A stretch of DNA of 64,000 bases from FACHB-1406 sp034189065 (lineage in GTDB: Bacteria; Cyanobacteriota; Cyanobacteriia; Cyanobacteriales; Spirulinaceae), in the NCBI GenBank assembly GCA_034189065.1, contig JAXHVQ010000012.1:1-64000 (forward strand), read 5' to 3'. The translations under genes were made by a program, and so were the position numbers. Shown one piece after another: positions 24,100 to 33,998 of the stretch; position 1 is the first letter of the stretch, and every line of letters begins with the position of its first letter. Below the pieces are notes generated by a model. That model was not told the DNA's origin. It did not search any database and was given only the letters and a program-made list of their open reading frames with translations.

Positions 24100-25746
24100 A
24101 TGGGCGAAATTAACACGGCTGACCTCCTGGTTCAATGCTTAGAAAATGAAGAAGTCGAATATGTATTTGGACTTCCAGGAGAAGAGAATCTCCACGTTCT
24201 CGAAGCCTTAAAAAACTCCTCGATTCAATTCATTACGACCCGTCACGAACAAGGGGCCGCTTTCATGGCGGATGTCTACGGACGCTTGACAGGAAAAGCA
24301 GGTGTCTGTTTATCGACATTGGGACCGGGGGCAACCAACTTGATGACAGGAGTGGCTGACGCAAACTTAGATGGCGCGCCTCTTGTCGCCATTACCGGTC
24401 AAGTGGGAACCGATCGGATGCACATCGAATCCCATCAATATTTAGACTTAGTGGCAATGTTTGCGCCCGTGACCAAGTGGAATGCTCAAATTGTTCGCCC
24501 TAGCAATACGTCCGAAATTATTCGCAAAGCCTTTAAAATCGCCCAGACCGAAAAACCGGGAGCCGTTCACATTGACGTACCCGAAAATATTGCTGCAATG
24601 CCCGTTTTAGGAAAAACATTGGTTAAAGATCGACGCGACAAAAGCTATGCTTCTTTTCGCAGTTGCAATACGGCTGCCGAGATTATTTCTAAAGCCAAAA
24701 ACCCAATTATTTTAGTAGGAAATGGGGCAATTCGAGCCGCAGCGAGCGAAGAGTTGACAGAATTTGCGACTAAATTAAATATTCCGGTTGTGAATACGTT
24801 TATGGGGAAAGGAGTTATCCCTTATACCCACCCTCTTTCGCTATGGACGGTCGGATTGCAACAGCGGGATCACGTAACTTGTGCCTTTGAAGAAGCAGAT
24901 GTCGTTATTGCAGTGGGGTACGATTTAATTGAATTTTCCCCGAAAAAATGGAATCCCCAAGGAACAATTCAAATTGTCCACATTGGGGCGACTCCCGCCG
25001 AAATCGATAGTAGTTATATCCCGGCAGTTGAAGTGGTTGGCGACATTTCCGACTCCCTCAACGAAATTACGAAACGGGCAGACCGTCAAGGCAAACCGCA
25101 ACCCCACGCCATCGAACTGCGCGTTGAAATTCGCGAAGAGTACGAGCGCTATGCCGATGATGAGGCATTTCCCATTAAACCTCAGAAAATCATCTACGAT
25201 TTGCGCCAGGTGATGGGACCGGAGGATATCGTGATTTCCGACGTGGGGGCGCACAAAATGTGGATGGCGCGGCAATATCATTGCGATCGCCCCAATACTT
25301 GTCTCATTTCTAATGGGTTTGCGGCGATGGGAATTGCAATTCCCGGGGCCCTAGCAGCGAAATTAGTTCATCCCGATCGCAAAGTCGTTGCGGTGACGGG
25401 AGACGGTGGATTTTTAATGAACTGTCAGGAGTTGGAAACCGCCCTGCGCGTCGGTACGCCCTTTGTCACCCTGATTTTTAATGACAGCGGTTATGGGTTG
25501 ATTGAATGGAAGCAAATCAGTCAATTTGGCAACACCAGTTTTTGTGACTTTACGAACCCGAACTTTGTGAGATTTGCCGAAAGCATGGGACTGAAAGGGT
25601 ATCGCGTCGAGTCTGTTGACGATTTAATTCCCACCTTAAAGACAGCACTCGAACAAGGGGTACCGGCGGTGATTGACTGTCCGGTAGACTATCGAGAAAA
25701 TTTACGCTTCTCCCAAAAGGCAGGAGAATTGAGTTGCAGAATGTGA
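24100..25746 (+). CDS. 2-oxoglutarate decarboxylase (ThDP enzyme, acetolactate synthase-like)
   Basis: 548 residues. ThDP-dependent fold: catalytic Glu50 in TTRHEQGAAFMAD, the FAD/structural LSTLGPGATNL region, and the ThDP-binding motif GDG at 434-436 with Asn461 in FNDSGYG. Automatic annotation would say acetolactate synthase. However, the adjacency to SSADH and the overall length match the cyanobacterial pair described in Synechococcus sp. PCC 7002 (A2770/A2771), where this enzyme converts 2-oxoglutarate to succinic semialdehyde. The biosynthetic acetolactate synthase reading is the alternative. The gap to SSADH is 109 bases. Confidence 0.82.
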   Translation: MGEINTADLLVQCLENEEVEYVFGLPGEENLHVLEALKNSSIQFITTRHEQGAAFMADVYGRLTGKAGVCLSTLGPGATNLMTGVADANLDGAPLVAITGQVGTDRMHIESHQYLDLVAMFAPVTKWNAQIVRPSNTSEIIRKAFKIAQTEKPGAVHIDVPENIAAMPVLGKTLVKDRRDKSYASFRSCNTAAEIISKAKNPIILVGNGAIRAAASEELTEFATKLNIPVVNTFMGKGVIPYTHPLSLWTVGLQQRDHVTCAFEEADVVIAVGYDLIEFSPKKWNPQGTIQIVHIGATPAEIDSSYIPAVEVVGDISDSLNEITKRADRQGKPQPHAIELRVEIREEYERYADDEAFPIKPQKIIYDLRQVMGPEDIVISDVGAHKMWMARQYHCDRPNTCLISNGFAAMGIAIPGALAAKLVHPDRKVVAVTGDGGFLMNCQELETALRVGTPFVTLIFNDSGYGLIEWKQISQFGNTSFCDFTNPNFVRFAESMGLKGYRVESVDDLIPTLKTALEQGVPAVIDCPVDYRENLRFSQKAGELSCRM

Positions 25747-26491
25747 AGTATGGGTAAGTCCATCCCACTGCACTCTTTTCTGGTATAAGGGTTAAGAAGG
25801 CGGGGGTTTTACCCCCCACTCCTAGAAAAACAGGCAGCAATAGAAAGTGAAGGAGTGCAAATGGGGGGAGAGAGAAGCAGCACAACAGCGTTATAATCCA
25901 AAAGATCGAGGCGACCCACCCCGAAAGTTCGGAGATTAGAGAGGGCAAGTCAACTTGGATTTCAGTGTTTCCGACGATTGAGCGCGCAATTACTAACCCA
26001 ACCGAATTCAGGTCAAAAACAAGTGACTTCGTGCTCCTGACGGCCCGGTCGCCTGCTATAGTTATAGTTCGATCTGGCAAAACGCCATTTGGAGCCGAAG
26101 ACAAGTTGCAATCTTTTTGCTACGATCCGCTTTGGACAAAGCGCGCTTCGGTCGTACTTCGATCGCGTAGCGATCGCGATTTCGGCGCAGTTAAATAGGG
26201 GCGGCAAGGGAAACCCAACCAGACTAACGGTAACAGCGAGCGCACCACAACCATTGCATCTGACCGGCAGCTTGTGGAATCGCGAGTTCGGTTGAAAACT
26301 CAGCGTGAAATCCCCCTCCGTAGGGCTACAGCTACAGATTCTTCTTTCGCGTTCGGCGGTATTAAGTCGGTCGCAAATCAGTCAAGGATTTAATTTGCAA
26401 AACTCAATTTGGAGGCAAGAAAAAAGGCGTTCCGAGCAGAGAGCAACCCCACCGACAGACAATAGACCCGATATCTGAATACGATTTACTA
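25747..26491. other. Long intergenic stretch without recognised genes
   Basis: 745 bases between the decarboxylase gene and the cyclase. A small GGGGG/CCCCC hairpin (25802-25816) could end the upstream transcript. Short frames in all phases have no family features. HIP1-like GCGTAGCGATCGCG near 26165 and no repeats of the MITE type were seen. Confidence 0.5.
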
Positions 26492-29400
26492 ATGACCGAG
26501 AGCGCGAAGATGCAAGGTCGAGCAGACAAACCCAGAACAGATATTATCGCCGTTGACGATAACCCCGTCAACCTCCGCTTACTAGACGGGATGTTAACCC
26601 AACACGGTTATAAAGTGCGCAGCGTAACCGACGGAGCCATTGCCCTACAAGCCGCCCGCGCCAAACCGCCAGCCCTAATTCTGCTCGACATCATGATGCC
26701 CGGTTTAGACGGCTATGAAGTCTGCCAACAACTCAAAGCCGACGAACGAACCCGCGACATTCCCGTCATTTTTATCAGCGCCCTCAACGATGCCCTCGAT
26801 AAGGTCAAAGCTTTTAGTGTCGGCGGGGCAGATTATGTGTCCAAACCCTTTCAGATGGAAGAAGTCCTCGCGCGCATTCAAAATCAACTCAACTTGCGAT
26901 CGCTCGCCCAACAACTCAGCGAACAAAATGCCCGACTGCAACAAGAAATCAAAGAACGACAACGCGCCGAAGAAGAAACGCAACTGCTCCTCACCGTCAC
27001 CCAAACCATTAGCAGCGCGCCCGACTTCGACACCGCCTTAACCGTCGCCCTCGAACAAGTGGGTCAGGTGAGCGGTTGGAGTTATGGCGAAGCTTGGCTG
27101 CCAACCGCCGACGGTACCCTCCTCGAATGCTCGGGCAGTTGGTACTACAACGAAACCGAACTCGACGAAGGGCAAAAGGCAGCGATCGCGCGCTTCCGCC
27201 AAGGCAGTCAAGTCCTCAAAAGAAAACCCAACGACGGCATCGTCGGCAGAGTTTGGATCGCAGGAGAACCCGAATACCTCGAAACCATTTCCGCCGCCTC
27301 CGACGACCTCTTCTTGCGCAACCCCCTCGCGCGAACCTGCGGTCTCAAGTCAGTCCTGGGGGTCCCCATTGTCGTCCCGCCCATCATCGCCCCCAACCGG
27401 TACGAACCCGGACGAGTTCTAGCCGTCCTCGTCTTCTTCCTGCTCGAGTCCGCCGCCCGAGACTCCACCCAAGAAAACGAACGCCTCGCAGAGCTCATCT
27501 CCTCAGTCGCCACCCAACTGGGAAAAGTCATGCAGCAAAAGCAAACCGAAGCCGAGCTGCGCGGTCTCTTCAGCGCAATGGACGACACCATCGGCGTTTA
27601 CGACGAACGCGGCAACTGCCTCAAAATGGTCGCCTGCCACCGCGCGCTATCAGCTCCCCCAGAAGGAGACAACCGCGAAACAATCCTGCACCAACATCTT
27701 CCCCCAGCCGCCGCCCAACTCCAACTCGATGCCATTCAACAAGCTCTCTCCACCCAACAAACACAAACCCTCGAATACAGTTTATTAATCGACAACCGCC
27801 CCATGTGGCTTTCGGCCAAAATCTCCCCCCTATCCGAAACCACAGCGATTCTCGTCGCCCGCGACATCACGGCGCGCAAGCAAGCCGAAGAAGAAGTAGA
27901 ACTGCTCCTGGAAATCGGTCAAGCCATTAGCGCCGCCCCCGACTTTAACAACGCCTTAGAAGTCACCTTAAACCAAGTCGGCCAAACCACAGGCTGGATT
28001 TACGGCGAAGCTTGGGTACCCACGGCTGACGGAACCGCTCTCGAGTGCAATCAAAGTTGGTATCGCTCGCGTTACGGTCTCGACCCCGCCCTTTCAGAAG
28101 CCCTCGACCACTTCCGTCAATACAGCTCGGCTCTTTCCTTCGCTCCCGATGGGGGGCTGGTGGGAAAAGTATGGCAAGAACGCCAACCTCAATGGCTGTA
28201 CGATTTTTCCAAGGCAGACGATCCATTCTTGAGGCTGGAATTGGCTCAAAAAAGTGGCTTGGGCTCTTGCTTTGGGGTTCCCATTACGGTAGCAGGAGAC
28301 GGTCAACTCAGCCAAGTTGACTGGCGCTCGGCCCCAGAGCGGTTAGCGGCTGGCGTGCAAGAGGATGTTTTGTCTTACTCTGGGGGAACGCCCATTTTAG
28401 CCGTTCTCGTCTTCTTTACGGTGGAATCTCGCCCCCAAGACGAACGCATGAGTCAGTTGGTGACAGCAGTGGCAGCGCAGTTGGGAACGGTGTTGCAACA
28501 GAAGAAATCGGAAGCGGAAATGCGGGCGTTGTTTGCAGCGATGACCGATGTAGTTTTGGTGAGGGATATTTCGGGGGTTTGTTTGAAGGTTGCATCAACG
28601 AATTCCCCGAATTGGTATAAACCTCCCGAGGCGATATTGGGAAGAAGATTGCACGAGGATTTGCCTCAAGAACAAGCCGATTTAATTTTCAATAGCATTT
28701 CTCAAAGTCTCTCCACAGGTCAAACCATTGATATTGAGTACAGTTTGCCTATTAATGGGATGGAGGTCTGGTTGGCAGAAACGATTTCGCCGATGACGGA
28801 TAATACTGCGATTTTGGTGGCGCGCGATATCACCAGTCGCAAGCAAACTGAAGAGGCGTTGCGCATTGGCGAGGAGCGCTTGCAGTTGGCCCTCGAAGGG
28901 AGCGCATTGGGGATTTGGGATTGGAATATTGCCACTGACGAACTCTATCTCAGTCCGCAGTGGAAGAAGATTTTGGATTACGAGGCTGAGGAGTTAGATG
29001 AGAGTGGGGCGTTTTCCGAGCAACTGGTTCACCCGGAGGATTTGCCGCGCATTCGAGCCGCACTCGACAATCATCTTAAAGGTGAAACGTCCCTGTTTCA
29101 AGAAGAGTTTCGCATGAGGGCAAAATCGGGGGAATGGCGGTGGATTTTGTCTCACGGGAAGGTTTTCGAGCGCGATGAAACCGGGCTGCCGTTGCGCATG
29201 ACGGGGACGAATAAGGATGTGACTCATCGCAAGCAGGCAGAGCAAGCAATGCAGAATCGAGCTGAAAGCGATCGCCTGCTCAGTCAGATTAGCAGAGCGT
29301 TTATCGATCGCGCTCCGGATGCGGCTACTAGCTTTGCTCTTGCGGCAGTTGCACGGCATACCAAGGCGGATCGCAGTTACGTTTTGCGTTACTCTGACGA

Positions 29401-30439
29401 CCAAAGCCGTTTGACCAACACCCACGAGTGGTGTGCTGTGGGGATTCAGTCGTTTAAGGACGAGCTGCAAAGTGTGCCGATCGCGCCCTATGAATGGCTC
29501 TACACGCCGCTTTTGCAGGGTAGGACAGTTCAAGTCCCCCTCGTGGCGGATTTGCCCCCCGAAGCGGCAGCCGAACGGGAGGAGTTCGAGCGCCAGTCGG
29601 TTCGATCTTTGATTCGCGTGCCGATGTTGTATTTGGGAAAGGTGGTGGGATGTATCGGTTTGGAAACGGTGCGTTCGACTCAACATTGGACTCCTGAAAA
29701 TATTCATTTGCTGGTGTTGGTTAGCGAGATGGTGGCTATTGGGTTTGCTCGTGCCGAAGCTGAGACGAAGCGCAAGAACGCGGAAGCGGCTTTGCGCATT
29801 GCTAAGCAACAGTCCGAAAGTTTACTGTTGAATATTTTGCCCCGCAGTATCGCCGAGCAGTTGAAGCAAACTACCGGCGCGATCGCTCAACAGTTTGATG
29901 AGGTGACGATTTTGTTTGCAGATATCGTTGGTTTTACGCCCCTCTCGGCGAAAATGTCGCCTATTGAATTGGTGAATTTGTTGAATGGCGTATTCTCTGC
30001 CTTTGATAAGCTTGCTGAGAAGTACGATTTGGAAAAAATTAAAACCATCGGCGATGCTTATATGGTAGTGGGGGGACTGCCGACGGCAAAAGCAGACCAC
30101 GCCGAAGCGATCGCGCACATGGCCCTAGCGATGCAGACTTCCATCCGTAATTTTTCGACCCAGCGCGGCGAGGATTTACAACTACGAATCGGGATTAATA
30201 CGGGTTCAGTTGTAGCGGGAACCATTGGGTTGAAGAAATTTATCTACGATCTCTGGGGAGATGCGGTGAATGTTGCATCTCGTATGGAGTCTCAGGGAGA
30301 GGCGGGAAGAATTCAAGTCACCGCCGAAACCTATAAACGTTTGGAAGGAAAATTTGCCTTAGAAAAGCGCGGCGAAATCGCGGTTCGCGGTCGAGGAAAA
30401 ATGACAACTTACTGGCTTACAGGGGATTTCAGTAAATAG
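26492..30439 (+). CDS. Adenylate cyclase with REC, repeated GAF-PAS and class III catalytic domain
   Basis: 1315 residues. In order: receiver domain (about 17-135; acidic pair Asp22/Asp23, phosphoacceptor Asp66, Lys118), coiled coil (137-162), GAF-like, PAS-like, GAF-like, PAS-like (an internal duplication, roughly 163-465 and 466-785), a third PAS with PAC (about 790-920), a GAF (about 925-1090) and a class III nucleotidyl cyclase (about 1120-1300). Metal-binding Asp1144 (FADIVGFT) and Asp1188 (KTIGDAYM) are present. The adenine-selecting pair is Lys1184 and Asp1253 (YDLWGDAVN), with the transition-state N/R in AVNVASRM. It is therefore expected to be an active adenylate cyclase controlled by phosphorylation and small-ligand or light sensing. 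Confidence 0.88.
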   Translation: MTESAKMQGRADKPRTDIIAVDDNPVNLRLLDGMLTQHGYKVRSVTDGAIALQAARAKPPALILLDIMMPGLDGYEVCQQLKADERTRDIPVIFISALNDALDKVKAFSVGGADYVSKPFQMEEVLARIQNQLNLRSLAQQLSEQNARLQQEIKERQRAEEETQLLLTVTQTISSAPDFDTALTVALEQVGQVSGWSYGEAWLPTADGTLLECSGSWYYNETELDEGQKAAIARFRQGSQVLKRKPNDGIVGRVWIAGEPEYLETISAASDDLFLRNPLARTCGLKSVLGVPIVVPPIIAPNRYEPGRVLAVLVFFLLESAARDSTQENERLAELISSVATQLGKVMQQKQTEAELRGLFSAMDDTIGVYDERGNCLKMVACHRALSAPPEGDNRETILHQHLPPAAAQLQLDAIQQALSTQQTQTLEYSLLIDNRPMWLSAKISPLSETTAILVARDITARKQAEEEVELLLEIGQAISAAPDFNNALEVTLNQVGQTTGWIYGEAWVPTADGTALECNQSWYRSRYGLDPALSEALDHFRQYSSALSFAPDGGLVGKVWQERQPQWLYDFSKADDPFLRLELAQKSGLGSCFGVPITVAGDGQLSQVDWRSAPERLAAGVQEDVLSYSGGTPILAVLVFFTVESRPQDERMSQLVTAVAAQLGTVLQQKKSEAEMRALFAAMTDVVLVRDISGVCLKVASTNSPNWYKPPEAILGRRLHEDLPQEQADLIFNSISQSLSTGQTIDIEYSLPINGMEVWLAETISPMTDNTAILVARDITSRKQTEEALRIGEERLQLALEGSALGIWDWNIATDELYLSPQWKKILDYEAEELDESGAFSEQLVHPEDLPRIRAALDNHLKGETSLFQEEFRMRAKSGEWRWILSHGKVFERDETGLPLRMTGTNKDVTHRKQAEQAMQNRAESDRLLSQISRAFIDRAPDAATSFALAAVARHTKADRSYVLRYSDDQSRLTNTHEWCAVGIQSFKDELQSVPIAPYEWLYTPLLQGRTVQVPLVADLPPEAAAEREEFERQSVRSLIRVPMLYLGKVVGCIGLETVRSTQHWTPENIHLLVLVSEMVAIGFARAEAETKRKNAEAALRIAKQQSESLLLNILPRSIAEQLKQTTGAIAQQFDEVTILFADIVGFTPLSAKMSPIELVNLLNGVFSAFDKLAEKYDLEKIKTIGDAYMVVGGLPTAKADHAEAIAHMALAMQTSIRNFSTQRGEDLQLRIGINTGSVVAGTIGLKKFIYDLWGDAVNVASRMESQGEAGRIQVTAETYKRLEGKFALEKRGEIAVRGRGKMTTYWLTGDFSK

Positions 30440-30707
30440 TCAGAAGGGAGGAAGTAAGCTGAGGCGCATTTAAAGAGCGGAATTTACTTCTGCCCTCAGC
30501 ATAGCTGCCTTGCGGAGAATTTGGCAACGCAGTTTAAAAGCCGAACAGCTTAGGGACATTCAACGGAACGTCTCTACTTTAAGGAATTATTATTGAAAGT
30601 ATGTAGCATTTCCAAATCATACCATTTTTCAAGTCCTTTTTAATTCTGACTTAGTGAATTGATGAATTTTCCTTAAATCTAGGGTTTTACAACTTTAATT
30701 AAAATGC
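30440..30707. other. Gene-free stretch before MITE copy B
   Basis: No gene is seen. It contains a degraded GACATTCAACGGAACGTCTCTAC piece of the GACGTTCAATTGAACGTC palindrome family (30557-30578) and, at 30672-30707, the TTTACAACTTTAATTAAAATGC segment that also borders copy A in inverted form. Confidence 0.4.
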
Positions 30708-30848
30708 TATAGCATTTCTGAACGGGATGTAAACCGTTTCAACGTAGGGACGTTCAATTGGTAGGGACGTTCAATTGAACGTCCCTACTTGCGGTGAATT
30801 TGAATTCTGGGCTATTTATTGTTTGCGTTTTAGAGCGAAAACGCTATA
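30708..30848. mobile_element. MITE-like inverted-repeat element, copy B
   Basis: 141 bases bounded by TATAGC and GCTATA; homologous to copy A in inverted orientation over its full length, including the paired GACGTTCAATTGAACGTC palindromes and the AATTTGAATTCTGGGC segment. It is downstream of the REC-GAF-PAS cyclase. Confidence 0.7.
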
Positions 30849-30927
30849 GATCGCGGATTTCGATTGATATAAAATTGATGCTTAAATTAGTAAAAAATCT
30901 GCCAATTCCACCTCTTTTTACCTTACC

Positions 30928-31503
30928 TCAATTTTTGGTTTCTGATGATTGAATAGTCACATCTACACCACTGGTATAGTCTTCAAGAGCATCGCTCCAA
31001 TGTGGATCGACAGGTTCCCAGTGACCCCAGATATAAAAATCGCCAAAACCATCTGCTGAAAAACAGCCAAACTTTCCAAAATCGAAAAATATGCCTCCTG
31101 ACTTGTTTCTCCTGATTCTACCTACTATTTTCATAGAAAAAGGATTGACTGGACTAATTTCAATAGAATCTATTCCCTCTTCATCTGTTGCGCTTTTATG
31201 TGAATAGACGTGCGACTTATTTTTAGGAGTTACTTGAACCCCTTCAGTTGAACGTACTAGAATCTCAAACGATTTCGATCGCTCTTTATATAACCTGACA
31301 ATATCAGCTTCTTTAGGAACGATAGTTGCTGTCATTATAATTTTCTCATCGATCGAAAATCTTTTTTGATTGGACTGAAGAGTTAGATCGTAGTTAAAAA
31401 AAATATCATAATTATTTTTGCACGATAGTAAAGTAAAAAATATAACAAGAGTCAGAAAGGAGAAAAGTACCTGAATTACTTTGAATTTTCTGTTGTGCTT
31501 CAT
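30928..31503 (-). CDS. Hypothetical lipoprotein, AT-rich
   Basis: 191 residues. The signal is VLFSFLTLVIFFTLLSC, with the lipobox L-L-S-C placing the modified Cys at residue 28. The rest contains an immunoglobulin-like strand pattern (FSIDEKIIMTATIVPKEADI; SMKIVGRIRRNKSGGIFFDF) and the aromatic tail GDFYIWGHWEPVDPHWSD. It is clearly more AT-rich than its neighbours and lies between MITE copies B and C, which suggests acquisition. No known family. Confidence 0.6.
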   Translation of the reverse strand: MKHNRKFKVIQVLFSFLTLVIFFTLLSCKNNYDIFFNYDLTLQSNQKRFSIDEKIIMTATIVPKEADIVRLYKERSKSFEILVRSTEGVQVTPKNKSHVYSHKSATDEEGIDSIEISPVNPFSMKIVGRIRRNKSGGIFFDFGKFGCFSADGFGDFYIWGHWEPVDPHWSDALEDYTSGVDVTIQSSETKN

Positions 31504-31553
31504 TTACCCATCCCAAGAACTCTCCTCTCCTCCCAACTTCTAAAAAAATCGCA

Positions 31554-31701
31554 TATAGCGTTTCTGAATGGGATGTAAACCAAGGTTCCTGGAAAAAGCG
31601 AACAGGGAACGGGAAACGCCGGAACTGAGGGTGTATTGGAGCATTTTACCGAAGTCAAAAAACAGCGATCGAGTTTCATGTCTCAGAGCGAAAATGCTAT
31701 A
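31554..31701. mobile_element. MITE-like inverted-repeat element, copy C
   Basis: 148 bases from TATAGCGTTTCTGAATGGGA to GAGCGAAAATGCTATA. Both ends match ends of copies A/B, but the interior (AAGCGAACAGGGAACGGGAA) is unrelated, as in a MITE that captured or lost its middle. It ends 30 bases from the phoX stop codon. Confidence 0.6.
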
Positions 31702-31730
31702 TCAATAAGCTGTTCGGCTTATAGAGAAGA

Positions 31731-33929
31731 TTACGCCGACTTGAGTCGAATTGCAACAACCGCCGGTTTAGGAACGTCGCCTGCACCTTTTCCAGGCCAA
31801 TTAGACCCAATAGGAACGGTTCTTTCCTGCATAAACTCCTGACCATCGGGAGTTTGCATCGCAAATTCACGGATTTCCACTGCTCCATCAGTGCGAATGC
31901 CGTTGCGCTCTCCTGGATGCTGTATTGCCAAAAAAAGAGTTTCGCCATCATTGGTAAAATAGGGGCCGGTACATTCTGTTTCCATCGGACCGATGGCAAA
32001 CGGATAAGCATTTCCCGCATTGGAACCAGAAGTCGGCAGATACCACACCGAATTATTGCCAAACAAACCCAACTTATCTTTGGTATTGAGAACTTGACCG
32101 TCTTTCACTCGACTGGGAACGGCTTCGTTGTGGCTGCTGGTGGACATATCGGTCACCATCCAAAGATTTCCCTCTTTGTCTACCGCGACGTTATCGGGGT
32201 TAGAAAAACCCATTCCTCCATCTGCCGGTTCGCCTCCTGCGGCAAAGCTTTCCCAGCGAAAAGTCATCGCTGCCGGGTCGCTGTCGTCTTCTTGCAGCTT
32301 AAAAATCCAACCAAATTCGTAAGCTTCTTCTCCCTTGGGTCCTTTAAAAATTGCCTTGTGGGGACCGCCGTCGCTGTCGCTGGGGGTACCGGAGGTAAAG
32401 GCGATATATAGGGTTCCGTCGGGACCGACTTCTGTATCTTCGGGACGGCCGGTACAGGTAATTCCCGCAGCCGATGCAGCGAAGTGAGCGTCGATTAAAA
32501 TGGCACCTTGTTTTTCCAGGTCGTTCCCGGTGTAAAGATCGCCTAATGTTGAGAATTGTTGCTTGTAGGTAAGAACTTGTTGGTCGGTGTCGAAGGGGAC
32601 AACGCCACCGAGTTGGCGATCGCCGTTGGGCAAAACAACCAAATTCCCTTCAACTTGGCTGGGCAAAACGGGGTCAATGGGGGTACTCGTCGTCAAGGGA
32701 ACCCACTGTCCCGTGCCGTCGGCGTTGAATTTTGCGCCGTAGAGCATTCCGTCTTCGAGCAAGCGGGAGTTGGCTTTGTCTGTAATGTCGCTCACCGTTC
32801 CGTTGCTGACAAACTTGTAGAGATGTCCGCCTCGGCGATCGCATCCCGAATAAAAGGCGAGTTTTTTGCCCGATTCCGCGAAAATGCCGACGGCTTCGTG
32901 ACGATAGCGACCCAACCAAGTATGTTTGGTACCGTAATCGTCGGGGTTGCTGGGGTCAACTTCCACCATCCAACCGTATTTATTCCCAGCTAAGCCGAAG
33001 ACGTTGCCGCAGCGTGCAATTCCTCGGTCGGTGATGGCGAAGGGATACTGGGAGGGGTTGAAGGAGGAACCGTCGGCTAGGACGGGTTCGATAACTTGGT
33101 CTTGGAAGTTTTCTTCGGCGCTGAAAACCGTTCCCCAGGGGGTGGTTCCGCCGGCGCAATTTTGGAAAGTACCGATCGCGCGATCGCCCAATTGGTCGTC
33201 GTAACCTTGCTTATTGGCCTTCTCAAAGATGCTGACGGCAGGTCCGGTGGTTTTGAGGTAACGTCCGTCTTCGAGGCCGGAAATGCCGGTAATGCGGCGA
33301 TCGCTTTGGGAATTGGTTCTTTCCCACGTTCCATCTTCGAGGCGGCGCAAGGACATTACGCCCATTCCCAAGTCGGTTAAAGCTTCTTTGGCGACTTCAG
33401 TAATTTGAGCTTTGAGGGGGTCGCTTTCGGCTAAGGTAAAGGCATCAATTGTGCCGCCATTTTGAGAGGTTGCGGCGATGAGTTGGGCAAAGGGCAGCGA
33501 GCGACCGATGACGGTTTCAAAGGTCTGCATCCATGTTTGACCGCTGATATACTCGAAATTAATAGTTAAGTAGCCTTCGTTGGGAGCGGTTTCGACAAAG
33601 GATAAATAGTCGTTGTTGTAGCCGACGCGGGAATCGCCGAGGCGATCGCCCCAGGCAGCAATGACTTGGTAGGTGTAGCCTTCGGGAAGAACGAGATCGT
33701 CGATGACTTCGTAGGTTTGATAGGCGGCGATTTGTCGATCGGGCGCGATCGCATCTGTTTCCAAGGGCATCGGTAATTGCACGGGCTCGAAATTCAAGCC
33801 CCTAGCGTTGGTTTTGGCTCGGCTGAAGGGACTCGATAGTTCTTGACCTGACCTCGGACGGCAACCCAAAGCCGCCGTTCCCATGCTCGCACCCAGAAAA
33901 ATCAGAAAGTCTCGACGTTTAATTGGCAT
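31731..33929 (-). CDS. phoX: PhoX-family alkaline phosphatase
   Basis: 732 residues. The N-terminus carries a twin-arginine signal (KRRDFLIFLGASMG, Arg5-Arg6), with Cys23 in AALGC possibly a lipobox. The mature protein is the DUF839/PhoX beta-propeller: NFEYISGQTWMQ, ENFQDQV, KHTWLGRYRHEAVGIFAESG, YSGCDRRGGHLYKFVSNG, and FSNPDNVAVDKEGNLWMVTD. PhoX enzymes are calcium- and iron-dependent, periplasmic or cell-surface phosphomonoesterases used under phosphate starvation. A CTTAACCT unit lies 81 bases upstream of the ATG. A high-affinity pst operon is 25 kb away in the same window. Confidence 0.87.
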   Translation of the reverse strand: MPIKRRDFLIFLGASMGTAALGCRPRSGQELSSPFSRAKTNARGLNFEPVQLPMPLETDAIAPDRQIAAYQTYEVIDDLVLPEGYTYQVIAAWGDRLGDSRVGYNNDYLSFVETAPNEGYLTINFEYISGQTWMQTFETVIGRSLPFAQLIAATSQNGGTIDAFTLAESDPLKAQITEVAKEALTDLGMGVMSLRRLEDGTWERTNSQSDRRITGISGLEDGRYLKTTGPAVSIFEKANKQGYDDQLGDRAIGTFQNCAGGTTPWGTVFSAEENFQDQVIEPVLADGSSFNPSQYPFAITDRGIARCGNVFGLAGNKYGWMVEVDPSNPDDYGTKHTWLGRYRHEAVGIFAESGKKLAFYSGCDRRGGHLYKFVSNGTVSDITDKANSRLLEDGMLYGAKFNADGTGQWVPLTTSTPIDPVLPSQVEGNLVVLPNGDRQLGGVVPFDTDQQVLTYKQQFSTLGDLYTGNDLEKQGAILIDAHFAASAAGITCTGRPEDTEVGPDGTLYIAFTSGTPSDSDGGPHKAIFKGPKGEEAYEFGWIFKLQEDDSDPAAMTFRWESFAAGGEPADGGMGFSNPDNVAVDKEGNLWMVTDMSTSSHNEAVPSRVKDGQVLNTKDKLGLFGNNSVWYLPTSGSNAGNAYPFAIGPMETECTGPYFTNDGETLFLAIQHPGERNGIRTDGAVEIREFAMQTPDGQEFMQERTVPIGSNWPGKGAGDVPKPAVVAIRLKSA

Positions 33930-33998
33930 TTTTGTTTGCGGTACTCAATATTTGCCCCAACTATTTTACCGCTCTTAATTTATGCCTCACTCAAAGTT

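Noticed and set aside
25802..25816. GGGGG/CCCCC hairpin as terminator of the decarboxylase gene
   Set aside because: Only five pairs and no T-run; mentioned in the spacer entry but not called.
25965..26295. Several 60-80 codon frames in the spacer before the large cyclase
   Set aside because: No recognisable features, no ribosome binding sites, and composition like non-coding DNA.
27076..27930. 284-codon frame inside the large cyclase gene
   Set aside because: Arg/Pro/Ser-rich frame-shifted reading of the cyclase; typical shadow in GC-rich coding DNA.
28994..29809. 271-codon minus-strand frame within the cyclase
   Set aside because: Antisense shadow; no family signal.
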